This document shows positions 32,934-42,243 of a stretch of 64,000 bases of DNA, piece after piece. A model generated the notes under the pieces. That model did not search any database. It was not told the DNA's origin and saw only the letters and a program-made list of their open reading frames with translations. Both the position numbers and the translations under genes were made by a program. Position 1 is the first letter of the stretch; every line of letters starts with the position of its first letter. The DNA comes from an uncultured Chryseobacterium sp. (GTDB lineage: Bacteria > Bacteroidota > Bacteroidia > Flavobacteriales > Weeksellaceae), in assembly GCA_913774355.1 (NCBI GenBank), contig CAJYGB010000035.1:62001-126000 (forward strand), written 5' to 3'.

Positions 32934-35339
32934 TTATTTTTCAATAGCAATATCAATAACCTCTTCCATTCTGTTTACATAATGAACATGCAGGTTTTTC
33001 AGATAATCCTTTTTGATTTCCTCCACATCTTTTCTGTTGGCTTCACATAAAATGACATCTTTGATTCCGGCTCTTGTTGCGGCAAGAAGCTTTTCCTTGA
33101 TTCCGCCTACCGGAAGCACTTTTCCTCTTAAAGTAATCTCACCCGTCATAGCAAGATGAGGTTTTACCTTTTTGTTTTTATAGGAAGAAACCATGGATGT
33201 TAACATGGCAATTCCCGCAGAAGGCCCATCCTTCGGAGTAGCACCTTCCGGAACGTGAACGTGAATGTTCTTCTTTTCAATATCATCCTGGGAAATTCCC
33301 AGCTCGTCATGCTTTGCTTTAATATATTCCAGGGCGATCATTGCCGATTCTTTCATCACGGTTCCCAGATTCCCGGTCATCGTAAGGTTCCCTTTTCCGT
33401 TGCTCAGGATGCTTTCGATGAATAAAATATCACCACCGACGCTGGTCCAGGCAAGTCCGGTCACCACTCCCGGAACCCCGGTAATCTCGGATAAGCTTTT
33501 CGGTCTTGGTACCCCTAAGATTTCATCAATTTTTTCTACGGAAATCTTAGGGTTATACTCTTTTACCAAAGCGGTCTGAAGAGCTACCCAACGGGCAATC
33601 CCGGCAATCCTTTTTTCCAGTGAACGAACACCGCTTTCCGAAGTATGGGCTTCGATAATATGCTTTAATTCGTCATATCCAAGCTTGAAAGATTTTGCTG
33701 TAAGCCCGTTTTCTTCCTGCTGTTTTTTAATTAAATGCCTTTTTGCAATCTCGATTTTCTCCTCTAAGGTATAGCCTGCAATCTGAATGATCTCGGTTCT
33801 GTCCAAAAGTGGCGTCTGAATAGTTGACAACGAATTCGCTGTTGCAATGAACATTACTTTGGAAAGGTCATAGCCCATCTCCAGGAAGTTATCATAGAAT
33901 GATTTATTTTGCTCAGGATCAAGTACTTCTAACAAGGCAGAGCTTGGGTCTCCGTGCAGTCCTTGTCCGATCTTATCGATTTCATCCAGAACGATGACCG
34001 GATTGGAAGTTCCGGATTTTTTAATTGATTGCAGGATTCTTCCGGCCATGGCTCCAATATAGGTTTTCCGGTGGCCGCGAATCTCGCTTTCGTCATGAAG
34101 TCCGCCCAGAGAAAGCCTTACGTATTTTCTTCCCAGTGCATCGGCAATGGATTTCCCTAAAGACGTCTTTCCAACGCCCGGAGGCCCTACCAAAAGAAGG
34201 ATTGGGGACTTCATGTTGTTTTTAAGCTTTAAAACAGCCATGTGTTCCAAGATTCTCTTCTTGATATCTTCCAGACCGAAGTGGGCTTTATCTAAAATTT
34301 TCTCTGCTTTGGCAATATCAAAAACATCTTTCGTATATGTTTCCCAAGGAAGATCCGTAAAGAAATCCAAGTAATTTCGCTGCACATTATAATCCGGTGA
34401 GTTTGGGTTCTGACGTTGTAACCTGTTGATTTCCTTGTGGAAATGTTCCTCTACTTCGTTGCTCCATTTCTTACCTTGTCCTTTTTTAATCAGATCTTCC
34501 ACATCACCGTCAGGTCCCCCGCCAAGTTCTTCCTGGATGGTACGGATCTGCTGATTCAGGAAATATTCACGCTGCTGTTTGTCCAAATCTTTTGACGTTT
34601 TCTGGTGAATCTGATTTCTCAGTTCCAGCTTCCTGAAATCTTCATGCATCATTTCATAGCACTTGTTGGCCCTTTCCATCAGGTTTTTTTCTTCCAGCAG
34701 CTTCTGCTTGTCCGAAGATGGGAAATTAGCATTGGTGCAGATAAAATTCAGTAGGTCATCATTGTTGTTGATGTTTTTTATAGCGAAATTGGCCGCATTC
34801 GGAATATTGGGATCAAGCTCGATAATCTTTAAGGCAAGGTCTTTTACATTTTCCAGCAAAGCCTCATATTCTTCTATATTTTTGGGTCTGGAGTCTTTCA
34901 GCTTTGAGATTTCAGCTTTAAAATACGGCTGGGTTTCTACGATCTTTTTTACCTTAAACCGGTAGAATCCTTTGGTGATGGCTGTAATATTTCCTTCCGG
35001 AAGCTTAATAATCTTTATGATTTTAGCAAGAGTACCCACCTGGAAAATATCTTTTTCAGTAGGCTGCTCCAGTTCAGAATTTTTCTGGCTTACAATTCCA
35101 ATAAAGTCACCGTTTTGTTGGGCTTCCTCAAGGAGTTGGATGGATGTTTTTCTTCCTGCCGTAATGGGAATTACAACATTCGGGAACATCACCATATTTC
35201 TAACGGGAAGGATCGGGAATATCTTTTGCTCGGAATTTTTTTCCGTTTCCGCAAGGTCGTCAAGGGTGATTTCCTGGGCTACAATATCAAATCCGTCGCT
35301 TATCATTTCTTCTAAACTAATATCTTCAAATTCTGTCAT
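32934..35339 (-). CDS. lon: ATP-dependent protease Lon
   Basis: An 801-residue LonA protease that degrades damaged and regulatory proteins. N-terminal substrate domain begins at FPILPVRNMVMFPNVVIPI; a helical linker follows; the AAA+ module has Walker A GPPGVGKTS (about residue 365), Walker B VIVLDEIDKIG and sensor motifs; the C-terminal Ser-Lys protease domain has DGPSAGIAM (Ser near 690) and GGIKEKLLAA (Lys near 735). Length is standard. Upstream, 10 bases before the start, lies a perfect 17-base palindrome (35349-35365) that may regulate it. Confidence 0.96.
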   Translation of the reverse strand: MTEFEDISLEEMISDGFDIVAQEITLDDLAETEKNSEQKIFPILPVRNMVMFPNVVIPITAGRKTSIQLLEEAQQNGDFIGIVSQKNSELEQPTEKDIFQVGTLAKIIKIIKLPEGNITAITKGFYRFKVKKIVETQPYFKAEISKLKDSRPKNIEEYEALLENVKDLALKIIELDPNIPNAANFAIKNINNNDDLLNFICTNANFPSSDKQKLLEEKNLMERANKCYEMMHEDFRKLELRNQIHQKTSKDLDKQQREYFLNQQIRTIQEELGGGPDGDVEDLIKKGQGKKWSNEVEEHFHKEINRLQRQNPNSPDYNVQRNYLDFFTDLPWETYTKDVFDIAKAEKILDKAHFGLEDIKKRILEHMAVLKLKNNMKSPILLLVGPPGVGKTSLGKSIADALGRKYVRLSLGGLHDESEIRGHRKTYIGAMAGRILQSIKKSGTSNPVIVLDEIDKIGQGLHGDPSSALLEVLDPEQNKSFYDNFLEMGYDLSKVMFIATANSLSTIQTPLLDRTEIIQIAGYTLEEKIEIAKRHLIKKQQEENGLTAKSFKLGYDELKHIIEAHTSESGVRSLEKRIAGIARWVALQTALVKEYNPKISVEKIDEILGVPRPKSLSEITGVPGVVTGLAWTSVGGDILFIESILSNGKGNLTMTGNLGTVMKESAMIALEYIKAKHDELGISQDDIEKKNIHVHVPEGATPKDGPSAGIAMLTSMVSSYKNKKVKPHLAMTGEITLRGKVLPVGGIKEKLLAATRAGIKDVILCEANRKDVEEIKKDYLKNLHVHYVNRMEEVIDIAIEK

Positions 35340-35348
35340 AGTACATCG

Positions 35349-35365
35349 AATGACAAATTGTCATT
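35349..35365. promoter_or_regulatory. palindromic operator-like site upstream of lon
   Basis: AATGACAA-A-TTGTCATT is an exact palindrome around one base, 10 bases before the lon start codon, in the gap shared with the divergent foldase gene. It differs from the CIRCE and HAIR heat-shock operators. Confidence 0.5.
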
Positions 35366-35598
35366 GTCGTTTTAATTCGTTAACGTGAAATTACACAATA
35401 TGTTTAGAAAAGAGACCACATATTGCGTGACGTTATAAGGCACAAGACTTATGCCATTTGTTTTTTGCTAAAAAATATGGTCAAAATTTCCTTTTTTATA
35501 TAATTTAAATTTTAAAAATTAAAATAAAGGCCTTGCATTTCCGTAATTTCTTAAAAATGTGTATTTTCGCAAACTGATAAAAAACTATAATATATATA

Positions 35599-37746
35599 AT
35601 GGCAATTTTAGGACAAATTAGGAGTAGACCTTGGCTTTTGATGGGCGTAATTGCACTGGCGCTTTTGGCGTTCCTTGTAAACCCAGACAGTATCGATAAG
35701 GTTTTCGGTAAAAATCCTGATGTTTTAGGAAAAGTAAATGGTGAGAAAATTACCCGTGAAGAGTTTAACGATCAGCTCTTCGTGCTTCAACAACAGGCCG
35801 AGCAGCAGGGACAGCCGAAAAACGGGCTTGAAGAGCAGGCGTGGCAATTGTTGGTGCAGTCGAAACTAATCAAGCAGCAATTCGAGAAAATGGGCTTCGA
35901 AATGACGGAGGACTATTTCTGGAGCCAGCTGCAGTACGATCAGATGTTTGCACAGCAGAAGCAGTTTTTCGATGAGAAAGGTAATTTCAAAACCCAGGAG
36001 CTTAAAAAACAGATCGAAGACATGAAGGCTGCTTCTCCGGAAGGATACAACCAGTGGCTGAAAACCAGAAAATCAGTGGAGTACAGACTGATGGCAAGAC
36101 AGGTTTTTGCCAATGTTTCCACGGGGATTACGACCGGTAAAAAAGAAGCTGAAGAGCTGATGAAAGAAAGAGATCAGCTGGCGGATATCGATTTCGTAAA
36201 GATCGATTATGCAACTTACCTTCAGAAAAACAACATCAAGGTGACGACTGAAGATCTTGCTAATTATATCAAGCAGCATCCTGTAATGTTCAAAGCGGAA
36301 GAAAGCCGAAACATTGGAATCGTATATTTCCCATCTCAGCCGAGTGCAGCTGATGATGCCGCAGCTCAGAAAGAGATCAACAAACTGTTCTTAGCAGGAA
36401 CGGATGCGAGCGGAGGCTCTGAAAATTTCCAGAATACCAAAAACGACTCTATGTTCGTGATGGCCAATTCAGATATGCCTTACAACCCTCAGTATGTAAA
36501 GCCGAATCAATTACCGCAGGCTATTCAGGCGCAGCTGCCAACAGCAGCGATCGGTCAGACTTTCGGTCCTTATAAAGAGCAGAATTTCTATGTGGTGTCT
36601 AAGCTTTTGGATAAAAAGACTTCGGATTCTACATTATCAAGACATATCCTTATCGCTTTCAAAGGAAGCCCGGCAGGAGAAGGCGTTACAAGATCCAAAG
36701 AACAGGCTAAGAAACTGGCGGATTCAATTGGAGCTATTGTAAAAGCCAATCCGGCTAAATTCACGGAATTTCTTAAGTTATCCAACGATCCGAATTCTGC
36801 CGCACAGGGCGGAAGCTTAGGGTGGACAACTCCGGAAACGCCTTTCGTACCGGAATTCTTAAAGTATCTTGCAGAAAATCCTAAAGGAGCAACCGGTGTC
36901 GTTGAAACACAGTTCGGTTACCATATCATCAACATTGAAGATAAAAAGCCGGGAGCAATGGCTTATAAAGTAGCTAACCTTGTAAAAGCCGTTAAACCTT
37001 CCGATGCTACGGAAGCGGAAGTAAACAAAAAGGCAAGCCGTTTTGTTCAGCAGGTTCAGGGTAAATCATTTAACGATTTTGTGAACATTGCCAAAAAAGC
37101 AAACTACCAGTTCTCCAATCCGAAGCAGGCGAAGAGATTCGACGGGCAGCTTCAGGGCTTAGGAACGGAAAAAGATGCGGATATCCTCTCTTGGGCATTT
37201 GATAAGAAAAGAGAAAAAGGAGATACCGAATTATTTACGGTAGACGGAACAGGAGATAAAATTGTTGTTTACTTAAATGGTAAGCAGGAAAAAGGAACTG
37301 CAGATCCTGAATCGGTAAGAGACCAGATCGAAGTTGTTGTGAAGAACAAGCTGGCTGCGAAAAAGATCGTAGAGAAAATGGGTAAACCGGGAAGTCTCGA
37401 TCAGGTAGCTAAACAGTTTGGAACAACCAAGCAGTCTGCACAGGTTAATATGTTGAATCCATCCGTAGCAGGTTCTATGGAACCGAAAGTGGCAGGAGCT
37501 GCATTCGGGGTGAAGAAAGGACAGGTTTCCAATCCGGTTGAAGGAGGAACAGGTGTGTATGTTTTGGTTAAGAAAAATGAAACCACAAACAAACAGCCTG
37601 GAGACCTTAAACAATTCACGGAATCCGTAACCCAGAGAAACGGCGGAATGTTTGGTCAGGCTTGGTTAAAGAGCTTGCAGGATAATGCGAAGATCGACGA
37701 TTACAGAATTGAAATCTGGAACAAATTGGGTTCTCAGCAACAATAA
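35599..37746 (+). CDS. PpiD-like membrane-anchored peptidyl-prolyl isomerase/foldase
   Basis: A 715-residue periplasmic chaperone. One N-terminal membrane anchor (WLLMGVIALALLAFLV) follows a short cytoplasmic stretch; a SurA_N-type helical domain comes next (VNGEKITREEFNDQL). A rotamase domain spans roughly residues 340-460 (SRHILIAFKGSP, then GGSLGWTTPE and FGYHIINIEDKKPG), and a second parvulin-like or helical part follows (to 715). This architecture corresponds to PpiD/PrsA-type folding factors acting on proteins leaving the Sec translocon. Followed by a strong terminator. Confidence 0.9.
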   Translation: MAILGQIRSRPWLLMGVIALALLAFLVNPDSIDKVFGKNPDVLGKVNGEKITREEFNDQLFVLQQQAEQQGQPKNGLEEQAWQLLVQSKLIKQQFEKMGFEMTEDYFWSQLQYDQMFAQQKQFFDEKGNFKTQELKKQIEDMKAASPEGYNQWLKTRKSVEYRLMARQVFANVSTGITTGKKEAEELMKERDQLADIDFVKIDYATYLQKNNIKVTTEDLANYIKQHPVMFKAEESRNIGIVYFPSQPSAADDAAAQKEINKLFLAGTDASGGSENFQNTKNDSMFVMANSDMPYNPQYVKPNQLPQAIQAQLPTAAIGQTFGPYKEQNFYVVSKLLDKKTSDSTLSRHILIAFKGSPAGEGVTRSKEQAKKLADSIGAIVKANPAKFTEFLKLSNDPNSAAQGGSLGWTTPETPFVPEFLKYLAENPKGATGVVETQFGYHIINIEDKKPGAMAYKVANLVKAVKPSDATEAEVNKKASRFVQQVQGKSFNDFVNIAKKANYQFSNPKQAKRFDGQLQGLGTEKDADILSWAFDKKREKGDTELFTVDGTGDKIVVYLNGKQEKGTADPESVRDQIEVVVKNKLAAKKIVEKMGKPGSLDQVAKQFGTTKQSAQVNMLNPSVAGSMEPKVAGAAFGVKKGQVSNPVEGGTGVYVLVKKNETTNKQPGDLKQFTESVTQRNGGMFGQAWLKSLQDNAKIDDYRIEIWNKLGSQQQ

Positions 37747-37769
37747 AAAAATAATTTCCATAAGGATAA

Positions 37770-37798
37770 AAAGCGGCAAAGTTTTTGCCGCTTTTTTT
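37770..37798 (+). terminator. rho-independent terminator
   Basis: AAAGCGGCAAA / TTTGCCGCTTT with a short loop, followed by TTTT, after the foldase gene. Confidence 0.85.
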
Positions 37799-37843
37799 GT
37801 GTGTAACGCAGAGCAATGAAGAAAAACATTAATTTAAATGTAG

Positions 37844-37851
37844 TATATTTG
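37844..37851 (+). promoter_or_regulatory. -7 box upstream of the MCE gene
   Basis: TATATTTG matches TAnnTTTG, 22 bases before the GTG start. No TTG -33 box is evident. Confidence 0.45.
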
Positions 37852-37873
37852 CTCATTAGAAAAAATTTAGCAA

Positions 37874-38824
37874 GTGAAGTTCAGTAAAGAATTAAAAGCT
37901 GGTGTGATCGCACTATTGGCCATCGTTGGTTTTGTGGTGCTTTTTCAATTTATGAAAGGCCGGAGCCTTTTTACTACCGACAATATATTTTACGCAAAAT
38001 ATGATAACGTAGAGGGATTGGCCCAATCCTCGCCTGTTTCTATTAATGGTCTAAAAGTAGGACAGGTTGACAAAATTATTCCAAATACCAACAAAGACGG
38101 AAAAATCGATTTTCTTGTAAAAATTACCGTAGATAATAATTTTGAGTTCTCGAAAAATTCAACTTTGGAAATTTTTGAACCCAGCCTGATGGGTGGGAAA
38201 GAAATGAGAATTAATCTTATGTATGGAGGTCCTACGGCAAAAGACGGAGATACTTTGAGAGGTGCTTTCAAATTGGGAACTTTGGGAAGTCTTTCTTCTC
38301 AGGTAGGGCCGGTAAAAGATCAGTTGCAGGTGGTTCTTCACCGGGTAGATTCTTTAATGACCAACGCTAATCAATTGGTAGATGCTCAAAACAGGCAGGA
38401 AATTAAATTATTACTGGTTAATCTTAATAAGACCGTAGGTGCTTTGCAAACCACCGCAGCAAGCGTAAACTCTCTTGTAGGACACAACGATCCCAAACTT
38501 CAGAAAGTACTGGATGATGCCAGCCTTACGATGCAGAGCGGTAAAGTTACTTTGGATAAATACGGAAATTTAGCGGAAAGCATTGACACGAAGAAACTCA
38601 ATGCAACCATTGCTAATCTTGATGAAACCGTTGGCCAACTCAATAAAGTGGTTTCCGGAATCGACAGAGGCGAAGGAAGCTTAGGGAAAATTATGAAAGA
38701 TGATCAGTTGTACAATAATCTTAACGCAGCCTCCAGCAATCTTAATGGTCTGATCGAAGACCTTAAAGCACATCCTAAAAAATATGTTAATTTCTCCGTG
38801 TTCGGAAAGAATAGTAAAGACTAA
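37874..38824 (+). CDS. MCE-domain (MlaD-like) lipid transport protein
   Basis: A 316-residue protein anchored by one N-terminal membrane helix (GVIALLAIVGFVVLFQFM). The MCE domain follows (about residues 38-115: AKYDNVEGLAQSSPVSING, VGQVDKI), then a long helical, coiled-coil-like C-terminus. It starts with GTG at 37874. MCE proteins form rings that carry lipids between membranes and pair with MlaE/MlaF-type ABC parts; those are encoded at 19.1-20.7 kb here. It lies directly ahead of the iron-sulfur pair, 9 bases apart, so it is co-transcribed with genes that have no known lipid-transport role. Confidence 0.9.
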   Translation: MKFSKELKAGVIALLAIVGFVVLFQFMKGRSLFTTDNIFYAKYDNVEGLAQSSPVSINGLKVGQVDKIIPNTNKDGKIDFLVKITVDNNFEFSKNSTLEIFEPSLMGGKEMRINLMYGGPTAKDGDTLRGAFKLGTLGSLSSQVGPVKDQLQVVLHRVDSLMTNANQLVDAQNRQEIKLLLVNLNKTVGALQTTAASVNSLVGHNDPKLQKVLDDASLTMQSGKVTLDKYGNLAESIDTKKLNATIANLDETVGQLNKVVSGIDRGEGSLGKIMKDDQLYNNLNAASSNLNGLIEDLKAHPKKYVNFSVFGKNSKD

Positions 38825-38833
38825 TATATAACC

Positions 38834-40171
38834 ATGCAGTATATTCCTCATATTATTTTTTTTATCTTATTGGTAGCAGGTTTCGGGCTCTTTGCCAAAA
38901 GTCTGCTTAAAATTTACCGGAATATCCGGTTGGGAAGAGAAATCAACCGAAACGACAGAAAAGGGGAGCGCTGGGAAACTATGGCCAGAGTGGCAATGGG
39001 ACAGAGCAAAATGACGAAACGTCCGATCGCCGGAGTTTTGCACCTTTTCGTATATGTGGGTTTTATCATTATTAATATTGAACTTATAGAAATCGTGGTA
39101 GACGGAATTTTCGGAACCCATCGGTTTTTATCTGCCATTATTGGAAACAGCGTTTACAGTTTCTTTACGGCAACGCTGGAAGTCCTGGCACTATTGGTTG
39201 TTATAGGAGTGGTAGCCTTTTTCATCCGTAGAAACTTCTATGGAGTAAAGAGATTAACGATGAAGGAGCTCTTGGGATGGCCGAAAGAAGATGCCAACTG
39301 GATTCTGATTATTGAATTCGCACTGATGATGGCCTTTTTCATGATGAATGCTTCAGATTCTATTTTACAGAGCAGGGGATACGGTCATTTTGCAAAGGCG
39401 GGATCTTTCCCGATCAGTAATATTTCCTTTGTTCCTTTTCTGGAGACTTTCAGTTTCGACAGCGGATTCCTGTTCGGAATTGAGAGGGCAGCATGGTGGT
39501 TCCATTTCGTAGGTATTCTGTTCTTTATGAACTACCTTTATTATTCAAAACATTTACATATTATCCTGGCTTTCCCAAGTACCTGGTACGCCAATTTGGA
39601 AAAGAAAGGAAAATTCAATAACCTGGAATCCGTAACCAAGGAAATCAAACTGATGATGGATCCGAATGCAGATCCTTATGCGGCACCTGCCGGAGGAGAG
39701 GCAGAAGCACCGTCAAAATTCGGTGCGGAAGATATCTTTGACCTCAATCAGGTTCAATTGTTAAATGCTTATTCATGTACGGAATGCGGCCGTTGTACAG
39801 CGGTTTGCCCGGCGAATATTACCGGAAAAAAACTTTCTCCGAGATTGATCTTGATGAAAACCAGGGACCGTCTGGAAGAGGTAGGAAAAAATATCGATAA
39901 AAACGGTAAGTTTGAAGATGATGGCAAAAAATTGCTGCACGACTATATTACCAAAGAAGAACTCTGGGCCTGTACCACCTGCAATGCCTGTACGGAAGCC
40001 TGTCCGGTATTGCTGGATCCTTTATCCATCATTAACGATATGAGAAGGTTCCTGGTAATGGAACAGTCGGCGGCACCGCAGGAGCTTAACCTGATGATGG
40101 CGAATATCGAAAACAATGCCGCCCCTTGGCAGTACAACCAGGCGGATCGTCTGAATTGGGCAAAAGACTAA
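38834..40171 (+). CDS. membrane-bound dicluster iron-sulfur protein (HdrD/HdrE-like)
   Basis: A 445-residue protein. The N-terminal half has about five membrane helices with several His suited to haem b or quinone binding (HLFVYVGFI, WWFHFVGILFF, SKHLHIIL). The C-terminal half carries two classical [4Fe-4S] motifs: CTECGRCTAVCP (about 315) and CTTCNACTEACP (about 380). This is like a fusion of NarI/HdrE-type cytochrome b and HdrD's ferredoxin part. With the CCG protein encoded next, it resembles the ETF:menaquinone oxidoreductase or heterodisulfide-reductase-like electron complexes. Likely passes electrons from ETF or a thiol to menaquinone. Confidence 0.82.
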   Translation: MQYIPHIIFFILLVAGFGLFAKSLLKIYRNIRLGREINRNDRKGERWETMARVAMGQSKMTKRPIAGVLHLFVYVGFIIINIELIEIVVDGIFGTHRFLSAIIGNSVYSFFTATLEVLALLVVIGVVAFFIRRNFYGVKRLTMKELLGWPKEDANWILIIEFALMMAFFMMNASDSILQSRGYGHFAKAGSFPISNISFVPFLETFSFDSGFLFGIERAAWWFHFVGILFFMNYLYYSKHLHIILAFPSTWYANLEKKGKFNNLESVTKEIKLMMDPNADPYAAPAGGEAEAPSKFGAEDIFDLNQVQLLNAYSCTECGRCTAVCPANITGKKLSPRLILMKTRDRLEEVGKNIDKNGKFEDDGKKLLHDYITKEELWACTTCNACTEACPVLLDPLSIINDMRRFLVMEQSAAPQELNLMMANIENNAAPWQYNQADRLNWAKD

Positions 40172-40257
40172 TTAAATGTAACAAATGCAAAATGTAGCTA
40201 TGTAACAATCATTCATTGGTTAACTGTTACATGGATATATTGGTAAACTGAATTAAA

Positions 40258-41043
40258 ATGGACTTCAATATAAAAACCATGGCAGATTACGCTGCCGAAG
40301 GAAAATCACCGGAAGTTTTATTCTGGGTGGGCTGTGCGGGAAGCTTTGACGACCGTGCCAAAAAAATTACAAAAGCATTCTGCAAAATACTGAATAAAAT
40401 AGGGGTTGAATTTGCGGTTCTGGGACAGGAAGAAAGCTGTACCGGAGATCCTGCAAAACGTGCCGGAAACGAATTCGTTTTCCAGATGATGGCCCTTACA
40501 AACATTGAAGTGCTGAATGCGTATGAGGTAAAAAAAATCGTGACGGCCTGTCCGCACTGTTTCAATACCCTGAAAAATGAATATCCGAGCTTGGGTGGAA
40601 ACTATGAGGTTATCCATCATACCCAGTTTTTGAAAAACCTTATGGAAGAAGGCCGCCTGAAAATTGAAGGGGGTGCTTTTAGCGGGAAGAAAATTACTTT
40701 TCACGATCCATGCTATCTGGGACGTGCCAATGGCGAATATGAAGCACCAAGAATGTTGCTTGAAAAACTGGACGCCGAGCTGGTTGAGATGAAACGTTGC
40801 AAAACCAATGGTCTTTGCTGCGGTGCCGGAGGTGCACAGATGTTTAAAGAGCCTGAAAAAGGAAAAAAAGACATTAATATCGAGCGAACCGAAGAAGCTT
40901 TGTCTACCGAGCCTAAAGTAATTGCTACAGGCTGCCCGTTCTGTAATACCATGATGACGGACGGCGTTAAACATTTCAATAAAAATCATGAAGTTGCAGT
41001 AAAAGATATCGTGGAGCTTTTGGCAGAAGCGGAAGATCTGTAA
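40258..41043 (+). CDS. CCG-domain protein (HdrB/GlpC-like)
   Basis: A 261-residue soluble protein with two cysteine-rich CCG-type motifs: CPHCFNTL (about 100), HDPCYLGR (about 150), CCGAGGAQMF (about 186) and GCPFCNTMM (about 222). Such domains bind a non-cubane [4Fe-4S] cluster in HdrB. It starts 86 bases after the membrane dicluster protein; the gap holds no hairpin. Here the CCG part is a separate gene, whereas in single-chain ETF:quinone oxidoreductases it is fused. Partners: the protein encoded before it and, by inference, ETF loaded by acyl-CoA dehydrogenases. Confidence 0.85.
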   Translation: MDFNIKTMADYAAEGKSPEVLFWVGCAGSFDDRAKKITKAFCKILNKIGVEFAVLGQEESCTGDPAKRAGNEFVFQMMALTNIEVLNAYEVKKIVTACPHCFNTLKNEYPSLGGNYEVIHHTQFLKNLMEEGRLKIEGGAFSGKKITFHDPCYLGRANGEYEAPRMLLEKLDAELVEMKRCKTNGLCCGAGGAQMFKEPEKGKKDINIERTEEALSTEPKVIATGCPFCNTMMTDGVKHFNKNHEVAVKDIVELLAEAEDL

Positions 41044-41078
41044 ATTTTTTACAGCAGTTGAAAGCAGCGGATGTTTCC

Positions 41079-42218
41079 ATGAAAGCCGGATGGCGGATTT
41101 CTTTCTTTGTAATCGTTGGTATTCTGGCATATCTTAGTTTCTGGAATTACAAAAACAGGGTTTACGACTGGGATATGCCGGGTTATATCGGCTGTATGTA
41201 TACCCTGAAATTTCCGGATCAACCGGATAAAGTCCATAAGCTTACTTATTCGGAGATAAAAAAAAAGGCTCCGGCTTACGAATACAAAGACATCACCGGA
41301 ACTTTAAAAACCCCGGATCCGGCACGGCAGGCTTTTGCATTTAATACAAAAGCTTTTAAGGAACAGCTGCCTTATTTTAAAATCAAAGCCGGCTACAATC
41401 TGGCTGTTTTAGTGCTGTATCAATTGGGATTTTCATCACCGGATGCCGTCACATTTCTCAGTATTTTCTCTTACTTTATTTCGGGAATGCTGATTTTTTT
41501 TATTCTGAAATTCATATTTCCTGAAAACTATTTGCTCGCAGGCTTTTTAACTGTCGGAATTATACTTTTGCCTCCGATGACATACATGTCCAGGGTATCG
41601 ACCCCGGATCTTTTTGTCCTGCAATTTCTGCTGGTTTTTATGGCGGGTTTTCTAAAAAAATGGAATCGCTGGATTATGTTTTCCATTCTTTTTGCGATTA
41701 CTTTTACAAGACCGGACTACCTGCCTCTTACTTTAAGCTATCTGTTACTAACAGGTATGTACGGATATTTTAAAGAGAAAAAATGGGATCTCAATCTTGT
41801 CATACAGGGAATGATTCTTTTGGCTCTGTACTTTATCATCATTAAAGCTTCCGGCTACCCGGGATGGAAACATCTTTTTTATGATTCTTTTATTTACAGA
41901 CGGCCGCTTATCTCGGGTTTGCCGCCGGATTTCACGTTTCAGGATTATCTGCATATTATTTACACAAAAATTATATATTTCAAAAGAGTCACTTTAATTT
42001 CCTTAGGGCTAACGGGGCTCATATTTTATTATTCAAAAGATCGGTGGATCAGGGCTTTTTCAATCATTGTTCTGGTGAATATCTACATTAAATTTCTCAT
42101 TTTTCCGCATTCGTCGGGATTAAGGTTTTTCTTCGGCTACATTATCCTGTTGCTGTTCATATTCTTATCGGTGCTCAGCACAAAATATAATGGTTTCAGA
42201 CTCAGGAAAATTGCGTAA
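41079..42218 (+). CDS. polytopic membrane protein, GT-C-like
   Basis: A 379-residue membrane protein with about nine to ten hydrophobic segments. After the first helix (ISFFVIVGILAYLSFWNY) comes a large extracytoplasmic loop with NRVYDWDMPGYIG, where the acidic pair (DWD) resembles the catalytic loop of GT-C glycosyltransferases, then dense helices. It is not assigned to a family. The start is taken at 41079 (MKAGWRISFFV); a TTG 21 bases earlier is in frame. Next to the surface-glycan genes, so a sugar transfer role is possible. Confidence 0.6.
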   Translation: MKAGWRISFFVIVGILAYLSFWNYKNRVYDWDMPGYIGCMYTLKFPDQPDKVHKLTYSEIKKKAPAYEYKDITGTLKTPDPARQAFAFNTKAFKEQLPYFKIKAGYNLAVLVLYQLGFSSPDAVTFLSIFSYFISGMLIFFILKFIFPENYLLAGFLTVGIILLPPMTYMSRVSTPDLFVLQFLLVFMAGFLKKWNRWIMFSILFAITFTRPDYLPLTLSYLLLTGMYGYFKEKKWDLNLVIQGMILLALYFIIIKASGYPGWKHLFYDSFIYRRPLISGLPPDFTFQDYLHIIYTKIIYFKRVTLISLGLTGLIFYYSKDRWIRAFSIIVLVNIYIKFLIFPHSSGLRFFFGYIILLLFIFLSVLSTKYNGFRLRKIA

Positions 42219-42243
42219 TTTTGAACTTTAAAATACATCAGCA

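Noticed and set aside
40318..41130. 270-codon open frame on the minus strand over the CCG protein gene
   Set aside because: The plus strand encodes clear Cys-rich motifs; the antisense product has no recognisable sequence.
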